A stretch of 64,000 nucleotides of DNA. It comes from Calliphora vicina (taxonomy: Eukaryota; Arthropoda; Insecta; Diptera; Calliphoridae). Below are positions 47,966 through 57,157 of this stretch, piece by piece. The position numbers were made by a program, and so were the translations under genes. The DNA lies in the NCBI RefSeq assembly GCF_958450345.1, contig NC_088783.1, positions 98,327,302 to 98,391,301 on the forward strand, given 5' to 3'. Each line of letters starts with the position of its first letter. Within the stretch, counting starts at the first letter, position 1. The notes under the pieces were generated by a model. The model was not told the origin of the DNA, did not search any database, and saw only the letters and a list, made by a program, of their open reading frames with translations.

Positions 47966-48199
47966 GATTCCTCCCATTTTTGGTTAACCTTCGCTTTCAT
48001 AGTATCTACCGAGGTAGATATTTGGATATTCAGTTGTTAATAACTTACACAGTTTTTATTAACTTTGAAATTGCTTTCAGCTCAGTTATCAAAATTTGCC
48101 GAATTTTTAGAAAACAAACAAATAAAAAAAATTAAAGTAAGATTATAGAAGTTTTTTTATATTTTATATTTTTGTGAATACGGGTTTATGAATATATAC

Positions 48200-49251
48200 T
48201 AGGGTATTCAATCGATTAACCGTTAATCGGTTAACCGATTAATTTTGGACGGTTAACTGTTCGAATAATTTAAAATTGCCGAATTTCAAATAAACCGATT
48301 AATTTGTGTCGATTAACCGATTAACCGAAATTCCTTTTTTTTGCACTTTAAAATTCAAATACAAATTTCAAATTAAAATTAGACATTTTTTGAACATCCA
48401 ATAAACATGATTAGTGAGTATGTATAAGAACTGACGTACGTATTTAATTTACATGTCTTTAAACTTTGTATTTACATTTTTTGAAATGAGTCTTTTAACA
48501 TAACTAAACGAAACTATTAATCAAAATCTAAAACAATCCAAAAAGGAATATTCTTTATCATGCTTTTGATTTCTGAAACATATACAATCAGCGAGAGAGT
48601 TTTTTTCCAAGAAAAGTTTTATTAAATCTAAAGCAAAAATTATTTAAATTATATTCTTTTTATAAAAGTTTATTTCAGAAGATCTCACTAAAACCCTAAA
48701 AAACTCACACATCAATCAATTGCTGCAACGTCATAATTCAAAAAAATCGTTTCGAGAAAAACGTCTTTGAATGTTTTATGACATTTTACTATTTCTTAAA
48801 TAAATTTTCAACAAATCATGCGATTTCAGAAATATAAATAGTAGATGTTAATATCTTTCTAATCTGTATTTAACCCAAATTTTTACTTATCAACACTCTC
48901 ACACAAAAAATAATTGACTTTTTTGAAAACTGATAAAACTATATGAAAGATAATAGAACAGCGCATATTTTGTATTATTCAGTTCAAAAGACACGGATTT
49001 TGAGTTATGACGTTGTTGCAGGAAATAGGCGATATGTTTAAAAAATGATCTCAAATACCTTATTTGCCGTTTTTTATGTTTTTGTACACAAAATTCGTTG
49101 TTGTATTTTCAATTTAAAATGAAAATAGAAATTATTCGGTTAATCGAATAATTTTAAATTAACCGATTATTAACCGAATAAATCTAAACCTCGATTAATT
49201 ATTTGCTCGATTAACCGATTAAACCAGAAACCCGATTAATTGAATACCTTA
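48200..49251. mobile_element. Complete hAT-type non-autonomous element (1,052 bp, TSD ATATATAC)
   Basis: Begins tagggtattcaatcgattaa and ends cgattaattgaatacctta. The 8-bp duplication atatatac is at 48192-48199 and 49252-49259. It is rich in subterminal cgattaaccg palindromes. It is homologous to the truncated copy at 8260-9884 and shares ends with 21737-23104. It carries no transposase. A single gttatgac at 49004-49011 is the empty site of the nested hAT in the first copy. Confidence 0.92.
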
Positions 49252-49258
49252 ATATATA

Positions 49259-49674
49259 CACAGAAAAAATTATATTTCAATTCAAACATTTATCACATGT
49301 TGAACTGGTTTCAATTATTTTATAATTGGATCAAGTATTCATGTGCTCAAAAACAAAATTTTCTGATATTTTCTATTGAATTTTGAGTTTTGAATTTGAT
49401 AATTTTGACAATTGAATATAAAATTTTCGTTATTGGTTGAATTTTAAATACAAAAATTATTGAATAGATAATTTTCGTAATTGAAAACACAAAAAACAAT
49501 AAAAATGTGTTTTCAATTACGAAAATTATCTATTCAATAATTTTTGTATTTAAAATTCAACCAATAACGAAAATTGTATATTCAATTGTCAAAATTATGT
49601 TAAAATAATTGAAACCAGTTCAATATGTGATATATATTTGAATTGAAACATTTTAAGAAATAGGTTTTTCTGTG
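49259..49674. mobile_element. Near-palindromic MITE (416 bp) with TA target
   Basis: Ends cacagaaaaa and tttttctgtg are flanked by TA (49257-49258, 49675-49676). Arms pair almost perfectly over about 150 nt (for example gaaaattatctattcaataa on both strands), with a 16-nt loop near 49485-49502. The left arm has about 80 nt extra. It sits directly against the hAT element, inside that element's right target duplication. Confidence 0.85.
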
Positions 49675-50289
49675 TACCGTGGTAGATACATTCAAATTTA
49701 TGATAATTTATATTGGTTTTGTTACTTAACTAGCTTTACTTTATACTATCATCAAAAATTATTCAAAAGCTTATCTTAAATACATTCAATTGCTGTCTTG
49801 TTAAAAAACACCATCGTATTTTCGGCTCGAGATTTATTTGTGCGATGCAAAGATTTGTACCCAAGGAGTTCAAGAGTAATCTACGTCCAGAGTAATATAT
49901 TTCCGTACTTTGTGTGTTGTTTTTGTCATATACTTTAAGCTGCTAGGGCTGAAGAATCCAATGAATTGAAAAAAATCGCCACAAGCCAACGTATTGTTGC
50001 TCTTTTGGTTGGATATTGAGACTCATGTTTTTCCCGTATCAACGCCTCCTTTAGTTTTATTGTAAAATTGGATGACTTCAGACTTCTGCCTTTTACCCGA
50101 AATATACGAATCGCGATGCATAGATAGCTGTAAAATTACTTCTTATAATATGTATTAGATATTTTGATACAAAAAATTAGTATATAAATAAAAATTCTAG
50201 CACAAATTGAATGTATAAAGTCATTATCTACCCAGGTAGGTACCATGAGTTCACGTAAAAAATTGTCTTCGTGAAAGCGAAGGTTAAAC
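49675..50289. other. Intron sequence, nothing recognised
   Basis: No coding or repeat signature. The end near 50220-50290 contains gaaagcgaaggttaaacc, the mirror of 47975-47995, so repeat units of both orientations surround this area. Confidence 0.4.
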
Positions 50290-50720
50290 CGTATGCAGTG
50301 ATAAGAAATTGATTCGTATAAAGTTAGCAGGTACTCCAAAATACTTTGCATGGGAGGCGCTTCAGCCACTAAACTAATCTTCAGCCTTACTATCAGCCCA
50401 ATCATGAATAAAAAATCCGCGGGAGTTTTTTCTTTTTCCATTTTTAACACTGAATTTGAATAGGAAAAATGGCAAAAGTGAAAAAACTCCGGCGGATTTT
50501 TTATTCATGATTGATACAGCCCAAAAAAACTATAAGAAAGATATTATAGTACTCCAGATATTCGAAAATAACTATTTACATTGTTTGATAGGTGCCATGC
50601 CCACTAATACAATCCTGCCCATTTTCAGCCAAACTCCATATAGTGATAAGAAATTATTGTGTTCAAAGTTTAAATACTTTTGCAACTATAGTTCTTCACA
50701 TATTGGAAATAAACAATTTA
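50290..50720 (+). repeat. Diverged tandem repeat units, interrupted by a hairpin element
   Basis: The words gataagaaattgattcgtat, agatattcgaaaataactat and cattttcagccaaactcc match the 18420 and 47240 arrays. Confidence 0.65.
50399..50513. mobile_element. Perfect-ended hairpin MITE (115 bp)
   Basis: caatcatgaataaaaaatcc and its mirror ggattttttattcatgattg enclose a second pair (gttttttctttttccatttt against aaaatggcaaaagtgaaaaa). Similar flanks tatcagccc and atacagccc suggest a target duplication of about 8-9 nt, not exact. Confidence 0.7.
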
Positions 50721-51939
50721 CATTGTATGTAAACTTTTTAACGGGTGTGAAAGAAAGGAAATATTGGTACCGTTTTGATAAGCTTGAAATGCCTTTTCAT
50801 AGTGCATGTTTAAAAAATTTAAAATACTTTTTTTATTTTTTATAATGATATTTACGCCCTCTGTTGTGGGTTTTTGGAACTATTTTTAGGGATTCAAAAA
50901 CATCAATTGTATTAATTTGTGATGCAGAATCGACTGGTGAAATCAGATTTGCAATATATTCAACACATTTTGCTCTACAGAAAAATGTGTTCAAAATCTG
51001 CGTTTTTAGGTGCGTTGAACCACCACAAGGAGTGATAATTTTCCAAAAAAAATAACGCCATTATTTTTATTTACGCAAAAACCTTCAGAAAAATTATGAT
51101 ACACGAAAAAGAAATGAAGTGACCTGGTCACAAACGAACTCTAATATACATATACACAGGAATATACGGTAAATTTCAACATAAGGTACAAACAAACAAA
51201 TAAATAGACATAAATATGGATAAACACAAAATTCCTAATTTTACCCGTTTTTAGGTCTACCTTTTCAAAAGATAGACTTTTGAAAAGGTACTTTCTAAAT
51301 ACATATTTTTGTGGCTATATTGAACTAAATTAAAAATGTTTTCCTTTTAAACAAATATTCAATGTTTAAAAACTAAAGCTACCCTTTTTATCCCTTTATG
51401 GTCCAATTTGTGAAAAAGGGTATATATACCCTTTTGATGCTTCCAAGTAATAGTCTATCTATGATCTAAAGGTACCACTTTTACCGGTTTCCCCCTGTTT
51501 ACCCCATTCTGGTCCAAGTATTGAACAAAGTTATAGCCTATTGATGCTTCCAAGTAATAATCTATCTATGTTACTCAAATATACAAATAAACTTACGAAG
51601 CCATTTATATATTTATATTACACAAATTATTACCAATAATTGTTTTTTTACGAAATTCTAAAACTTCAATAGCACCTCGTGTGAAACATACCTAATCCTG
51701 CGATTAGCTTTCGAGATATTTCCACTTTTATGTTTTCTCAAAAACCACGTTTTTAACAGCTTTATCTCAGGAACGTGGAATTTGAAAAGTTTAGAACCGG
51801 TTTATGTTTTTAAAATGTTTAAAAGTTGAACTCCCAATTGAATATCATTTATTAGTTTAATATTTAAGGATGTTTGCAGAATTATGCAATTAATTAAAAT
51901 TTTTCAGTTTATTGTCAGTAGTTTTTGTCACAGCTAATA
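50721..51939. other. Intron sequence with a hairpin and a short tandem repeat
   Basis: A stem taccttttcaaaagatag / acttttgaaaaggta lies at 51257-51288. A repeat of about 105 bp has gatgcttccaagtaatagtc at 51439 and gatgcttccaagtaataatc at 51543. No gene. Confidence 0.5.
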
Positions 51940-52264
51940 TCGCACTGGTTCCTCTAAAGAGCGTCAACTCAAAATTGTTAAATTTTCATTTTTTGCAATA
52001 AATCGAAACCGAAAACCGCTCAACCGGTTTTTTCATATTTGTAAAGTCTACCGGTTTCGGTTTTTCTAAGACGGTTAACCTGTTTTAATTAAATATATTT
52101 TCTAAAGCCCATTCAAACATATTTATGAAAAACTTTGATACCATTTTTAAAAATATTAATTTATTTTATTGAAAATTAAATGCTATAAATTAGAAAAATA
52201 GTTTTTTGCTTCTACTCAACATTTTTACATTTTGAGTTGACTCTCTTTAGAGGAACCAGTGCGA
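51940..52264. mobile_element. MITE with 38-nt TIRs and TA target (325 bp)
   Basis: tcgcactggttcctctaaag is mirrored by ctttagaggaaccagtgcga. TA lies on both sides (51938-51939, 52265-52266). The interior contains a ctcaaccggttttttc / ccggtttcggtttttct field like those at 31920 and 35430. Confidence 0.82.
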
Positions 52265-53462
52265 TATGTTAAAGTTTTTTTAATACTGCAGAAACTAGAC
52301 AATTTTGCAATTAATATTTTATATTAAAGTTGGAAAAACATTAGCTCTGTTCATTTACTCTCAAACACTCAAAAATAGGAAAAAGGAAATGACCAATTTA
52401 CCAGTAACACATTGTATTGTATTGTAAAACGTTTATATTTTTTTTTAATTTTGGATATAAATAACTATGAAACTAAAAGCCATAAATTAATAAATCGAAT
52501 TGCTAATTAAAGTATACTAATGTGAAATTATGAAATTTAAATAAACAAAGGCAAATACTTTTTAATATTAGAATCAAATTAGTTGCAAATATTTTATAAT
52601 TTGAAAAATCTTAATATTTTTTATTTACATATGTAATTAAAAATACATTTTATGATAGTGAATACAATCTGTATCCTCATCATCATATCCACAATCTTTG
52701 TCTCCATGTAATGCTTAATTTGTAATTTTATTATTACTAGCTTCTGAATGGTTAAAAACAATCAATAACTCGAAACATAAATACCTATTGACAACCGATA
52801 TTGAAACATCTAACCAATTTGCATATAATTATGGATCCATATTCACATGTGTATTTAAGTGTTTTTCGGAAGTGGTCATTATATGAGAGCTATGACCAAC
52901 TATGAAACTAGCTACGTCGATTTTTATATATATTAGTATCATTTTTCAACCTGATATCGGTATTTGTAAAAGATTTATGCATATTTAAGTAATTTTAGGG
53001 AGAGGGCTACGGTAAAATATGAACTTATCCAAACTAAATTTCGTTATCAGATTTCTTTTTTCATGGAACTTATTTTTGCTAAATTTGGTATGGATACTTT
53101 CTATAGGCATAAAGCCATATTCCGGAAATAAATTGTTATGGGGGCTGACAGAATTCTTACTAAATCATGGATCGATTCAACTTTCAATAGAGCTTGCCTT
53201 TTTATCAAAAGGAAAAAGTTCCATGATATTATTTGCAATATATTTAAAGAAAATGGCAAAACACTTTCGAAAAATATCAACTATTTTAGAAGTTGTTTCA
53301 CATTTTGGTCCATACCTCTGGTTGTACTTTTTAAAAAGGTTACCAAAACTAAAATATTATCAATTTTAGTTTTTTTTTAACCAAAGGTACGTTTCTAATA
53401 GCAACATCTCAATTTACTGCAACTTTTTCTATTTGAATCAATAAATTTCATCACTTTTAAAG
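52265..53462. other. Intron sequence with part of the 256-970 type repeat
   Basis: 52860-53110 contains cggaagtggtcattatatga and gagagctatgaccaactat, as in 329-520. The 116-codon frame at 53019-53369 is a low-complexity reading through repeat sequence with no domain signal. 52265-52850 is AT-rich and featureless. Confidence 0.45.
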
Positions 53463-54345
53463 ATGCCCAAGGGAACTTTTTTGTCCGATCAAGAAAAGAT
53501 TCAAATTAAATTTTTTCACGACCAAGGATGTTCCAATAGAGAAATTGGAAGTAAAATCGATCGTTCGGAAAGTGTGGTGCGAAATTTCTTGAAGAAAGGT
53601 CAAAATTATGGAGTTCGCAAACCTACAAAGGGAAATACAAAACTAACAAGAAGACAACTTAATCTAATAAAACAAGAAGCAACACGCAACAAATTGAATT
53701 CCACACAAATAAATAATAAATTTAATCTTCCAATGACTTCCAAAAACGTTGCACACATTTTACGAAACGATGAAAACATAAAATGGAAAAAGCCGAAATG
53801 TAAACCAATGCTAAAAGCGCACCATAAAGAAAATCGTCTAAAATTCGCAAGAAAATATATGAAATGGACAGATGAGTGGAAAAAAGTAATTTTCTCTGAC
53901 GAAAAAAAAATAATTTAGACGGTTCTGACTCATACTCATGCTATTGACACGATTTGAGATCAAACGATGTTCGGATGTCAAAACGTAATTTCGGTGTTGG
54001 CAGTGTTATGGTTTGGTCAGCGTTTTCTGCAGTTGGCAAGTCGAAAATATGTTTTGTTCCGACAAAAATTAATAGTGCGATTTATAACGAACTGTTGGAA
54101 GATGCTCTTCTCTCATTTTTTGGATGAAAAAATGGATGAAGATTGCATATTCTAAGCAATCGAAATATTGGTTTAATGAACATAGCATTCCTCTGTTGGA
54201 CTGGCCGGCTTGTAGTCCGCACTTAAACCCGATAGAGAACTTGTGGGGATACATGGCCCGTAAAGTGTATCCCAAAGGAAATTGATCAAATTAGTGGAAT
54301 CAATGCCAGACCGTATTTTTGAAATAATCCATAACAAAGGATCAT
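53463..54345 (+). pseudogene. Tc3-like transposase pseudogene
   Basis: The frame opens at 53463 with MPKGTFLSDQEKIQIKFFHD, a Tc3/Tc1 N-terminal helix-turn-helix region (CSNREIGSKIDRSESVVRNF), a second DNA-binding part (LTRRQLNLIKQEATRN) and WTDEWKKVIFSDEKKI with the first catalytic Asp. It stops at 53916. Beyond, in shifted frames, are NFGVGSVMVWSAFSAVGKSK, LLDWPACSPHLNPIENLWGY (third acidic residue, 54188) and MPDRIFEIIHNKG (54300). The middle Asp block is not readable. Family length is about 330-340 residues. At least three frame breaks make it inactive. Confidence 0.92.
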
Positions 54346-54811
54346 CCACACATTATTAATAATGCTACAGTGGCCCATAAATTAAAGTGCGTTTATAGGA
54401 AAATACACTTAAAAATGGCTGTTAATCTCGAAAATTAAGTAAAAAAAATAAATAAAGTACAAATTAATTATTTTGGAAACAATATTTTAAGTGAAGTCTT
54501 AACTAATTTAATAAACAAATTTGTAGCCCCCTAAATATGTTCATGTTTAATTTTTACAATCTTTTTAAAAGCAAAGTAGTGTGCGTTTATAGGAATATGC
54601 AATGTGCGACAAAGACTTAAATATTAAATTTCAATAAATTAATAAATATTTTATTAAGTCTTGCCTTATTATAATTACTAAATAGAGACCAATATTGATA
54701 GGTATATAGTAGATTTTTTTCCTCATGCAAAAAGCTATCGAAAAATCGATAAATTTTCGCCTTACAAATCGACCCACCCTAATATCTATAGATAAATTAT
54801 AATTAACGTTA
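54346..54811. other. Intron sequence with a transposon-end-like motif
   Basis: 54367-54400 (acagtggcccataaattaaa, then gtgcgtttatagga) looks like a Tc1-type left terminus, and gtgcgtttataggaatatgc recurs at 54580. Both point rightwards, which does not suit the right end of the Tc3-like copy just upstream. No gene. Confidence 0.4.
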
Positions 54812-56126
54812 TTTAAATATTGTTCACCGAAATGTGCTTAATCAATAAACTTGTAGTAGGTGGCACAATCTTTCCCCACAAAACAGTCCACAAAGTCACG
54901 TAGGTATCACCGGACCATCGCACGGAGAACCAGATTGACCACATCGCCATCAACAGGACATGGCGCGGCTCCCCATTGGATGTGCAAAACAAACGAGGCG
55001 CTAATTGCTCCAGCGACCACCATTTGATTGTGGGAACCGTTAGACTAAGAGCTGCGGCGGTAAAGAAAGGACTTGGAACTCCCAAAAGATTTTACGTCCA
55101 GAAGCTAAATGACACCCGTACAAATGGCAGCCGAATCAGGAACAACTCGCGACTTATACAGGATAACGAAAAAGCTCGCTAATAAAAACTTTAATTCCTC
55201 AAAACCGTTTAGAAATGGAGATCTCATCACCTCAAAAAACAGCCAGCTCGATATCTGGGTACACCACTACTCCAACATGTTGTCAATGGACGTGCACATA
55301 CCCCAACCAATATGTAACTGCACTCGGCACATCGAAAGGGACGACATACCTACAACCTCCCCCACTAAACGAAATAGCAAACGCTATTGACGCCCTTAAA
55401 CACCACATGGCTTCAGGACCTAACAACATCAACCCAGAGCTGCTAAAAGCAGACCCTAAAACAAGTGCCTTCCTGCTTCAGAATGTGGTGCAAAGACTCT
55501 GGGATGATAATGAACTTTCCGACGAACTAAAAGATTGTCTGATCATCAACATTCCTAAGAAAGGTGATCTCACGGAGTGACAGGGATCACACTCCTAAGC
55601 ATGAAAAATAAGGTGATCGCAAAACATTATCAATATGAGACTTGCTAACTCCCTCGACAACGAGTGTCGTTGCGAACAGGCTGGATTCAGAGCTCAAAAA
55701 TTATGTGTAGACCACATAAACAATCTCCGCTTAATAATTGAGCAATCAGTAGAATGGAGGTCCTCCTATACCTCATCCTATAAACACTTTGCAAGTTCTC
55801 ACCAACAAATGCCTAAGAAGAATACTAAAAATCTACTGGCCCAACAGGATATCAAACACACACCTCTGGACAGTCACATATCAAAGCCAAATACATTCCG
55901 ATGTTTTGAGAAGGAAATGGAGATGGATTGGCCACGCATTACGAAATCGACCCGGAGATGTAACCCGCAATGTCATTGACTGGAACCCGCAAGGCAGTAG
56001 AAGGAGAGGACGGCCTGCCCGCACTTGTCGAAGACAGTTAGACATAGAGGCTTCGCGAACAGGAAAAAGCTGGAATGAAATCAAGAACCTAGCATCAAAT
56101 AGAAACGATTGGAAATCTTTTGTATA
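54812..56126 (+). pseudogene. RTE-clade non-LTR retrotransposon, internally deleted copy
   Basis: Order on the plus strand: endonuclease C-terminus (HRTENQIDHIAINRTWRGSP, then SDHHLIVGTVRLR, 54905-55050), a linker with frame shifts (YRITKKLANKNFNSSKPFRN), the RT N-terminal part (EIANAIDALKHHMASGPNNI, then CLIINIPKKGDLTE, 55365-55578; QAGFRAQKLCVDHINNLRLI, 55678-55740), then a deletion that removes the catalytic FADD core, and the C-terminal tail (CLRRILKIYWPNRISNTHLW; RRKWRWIGHALRNRPGDVTR; stop at 56125-56127). An (aat)n-like tail follows at 56140. RTE elements encode an AP endonuclease plus RT. This copy is dead and ends about 300 nt before an acj6 exon. Confidence 0.92.
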
Positions 56127-56423
56127 GGAACTAAAGGAATTAATAATAATAAATATTTTAAAAGATTTTTTTTTTTATTTTTTTAAACCGACGGAAAATT
56201 TATTTCATTTAACTAATGTGGATTTATTAAAAGTAGACATTTTGGGAAAAATTATGAAAGTAGTTTTCTGATCTTTTGTCACGTATTTTGATATTGTTCC
56301 TAGTGCTAACTCTGAAGAGGAAAACACATACATTTAGATATACTTATAATAAAAGACTTTGTAGTTAGTTTATATTTAAACGTCCAAGAATATTTAATTT
56401 TTAATACAGTGATTTTTTTACAG
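56127..56423 (+). other. End of the long acj6 intron
   Basis: AT-rich, with a T-run acceptor (gatttttttacag) ending at 56423. No other element is seen. Confidence 0.6.
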
Positions 56424-56601
56424 ATGCACCATTCCATGGATCAACTGGATATGCTGGATCCAACGGGCTCAATGACAACGCTAGCCCCCATTTCAGAAAC
56501 GCCTTTAACACCTACGCACCAACATTTACACGGATCCTACCATAGTATGAACCATATGATGAGTCATCATCATCCAAGTAGTTTAAGTGGACATTCTGCG
56601 G
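56424..56601 (+). CDS. acj6: acj6 linker exon (His/Met-rich)
   Basis: A 178-nt exon that enters in phase 0 and leaves in phase 1. It encodes MHHSMDQLDMLDPTGSMTTL, then APISETPLTPTHQHLHGSYH, a Met/His-rich run (SMNHMMSHHHP) and SSLSGHSA plus the first base of a Gly codon. This matches the linker between POU-IV box and POU domain of Drosophila Acj6 almost residue for residue. The donor is g|gtatgc at 56602. Reading past the donor gives an unrelated tail, so the following 82 nt must be spliced. In Drosophila this linker region is where many alternative Acj6 isoforms differ (family knowledge). Confidence 0.96.
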
Positions 56602-56683
56602 GTATGCAATTCAAAACGATTGTCTTTTCAGGCAACGTTAACATAATAAAATCAAATTTTAATAATTATTTCATCAAAAAAAG

Positions 56684-56824
56684 GCCACCATGGTCATTCT
56701 GCAGTACATCATCCTGTGATATCGGCCGCAGTAGCGGCGGCGGGTCTACATCCGGATACCGATACAGATCCTAGAGAACTAGAAGCCTTTGCCGAGCGAT
56801 TTAAACAACGAAGAATAAAACTAG
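56684..56824 (+). CDS. acj6: acj6 exon, end of linker and start of POU-specific domain
   Basis: A 141-nt exon, phase 1 in and phase 1 out. It encodes GHHGHSAVHHPVISAAVAAA (first Gly shared across the splice), GLHPDTDTDPRELEAFAERF and KQRRIKLG. The POU-specific domain begins at about DPRELEAFAERF. The acceptor is unusual: AG 56682-56683 follows an A-run (catcaaaaaaag), while the good pyrimidine tract lies 50 nt upstream and ends in its own AG at 56630-56631. The donor is g|gtaaac at 56825. Confidence 0.96.
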
Positions 56825-56925
56825 GTAAACGATTGAATAAGTAACCTAAAACATTGAGTTTAAAACATTGAAATATTGTGATAAATAATTTTTTTGAAAA
56901 AAATCTTAAATATTAATTTAAATAG

Positions 56926-57157
56926 GAGTCACACAAGCGGATGTTGGTAAAGCACTAGCGAATTTAAAGTTACCTGGAGTTGGGGCACTTTCACAAAGTA
57001 CAATCTGTCGTTTTGAGAGTCTTACGCTGTCGCACAATAATATGATTGCGCTAAAGCCCATCTTACAAGCGTGGCTTGAAGAGGCTGAGGCACAGGCGAA
57101 AAACAAAAGACGTGATCCCGACGCCCCAAGTGTACTTCCTGCTGGCGAAAAGAAAAG
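56926..57157 (+). CDS. acj6: acj6 exon, POU-specific domain and linker to homeodomain
   Basis: A 232-nt exon, phase 1 in and phase 2 out. Acceptor aatttaaatag, AG 56924-56925; donor ag|gtagac at 57158. It encodes VTQADVGKALANLKLPGVGA, LSQSTICRFESLTLSHNNMI and ALKPILQAWLEEAEAQAKNK, the rest of the POU-specific four-helix domain including the SQSTICRFE recognition helix. The linker RRDPDAPSVLPAGEKK and the first two bases of an Arg codon follow. The domain is complete and identical in pattern to other class IV POU proteins, so this gene is under strong constraint. A minus-strand frame over the same bases is a shadow. Confidence 0.97.

Larger units (their letters stand above)
13498..56423 (+). 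other. acj6: acj6 intron between the POU-IV box and linker exons (42,926 nt)
   Basis: Phase 0 intron, donor gtaaat at 13498 and acceptor gatttttttacag ending at 56423. Reading continues from ...RPLQ to MHHSMDQ. It is exceptionally long and holds most of the mobile elements in the window. Regulatory elements and small alternative exons could be hidden in it but cannot be shown from one sequence. Confidence 0.9.

Noticed and set aside
53019..53369. A 116-codon frame before the Tc3-like gene
   Set aside because: Low-complexity Phe/Leu/Ser-rich reading through a dispersed repeat, with no domain.
13498..56423. A short optional exon between the POU-IV box exon and the MHHSMDQ exon
   Set aside because: I searched by eye for a small phase-0 exon with splice sites and found none convincing apart from the weak 45264 candidate.
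56602..56774. Read-through of the linker exon into a Ser/Gly-rich tail
   Set aside because: The next exon restores the exact acj6 frame after removal of 82 nt; the tail is the wrong frame of that exon.
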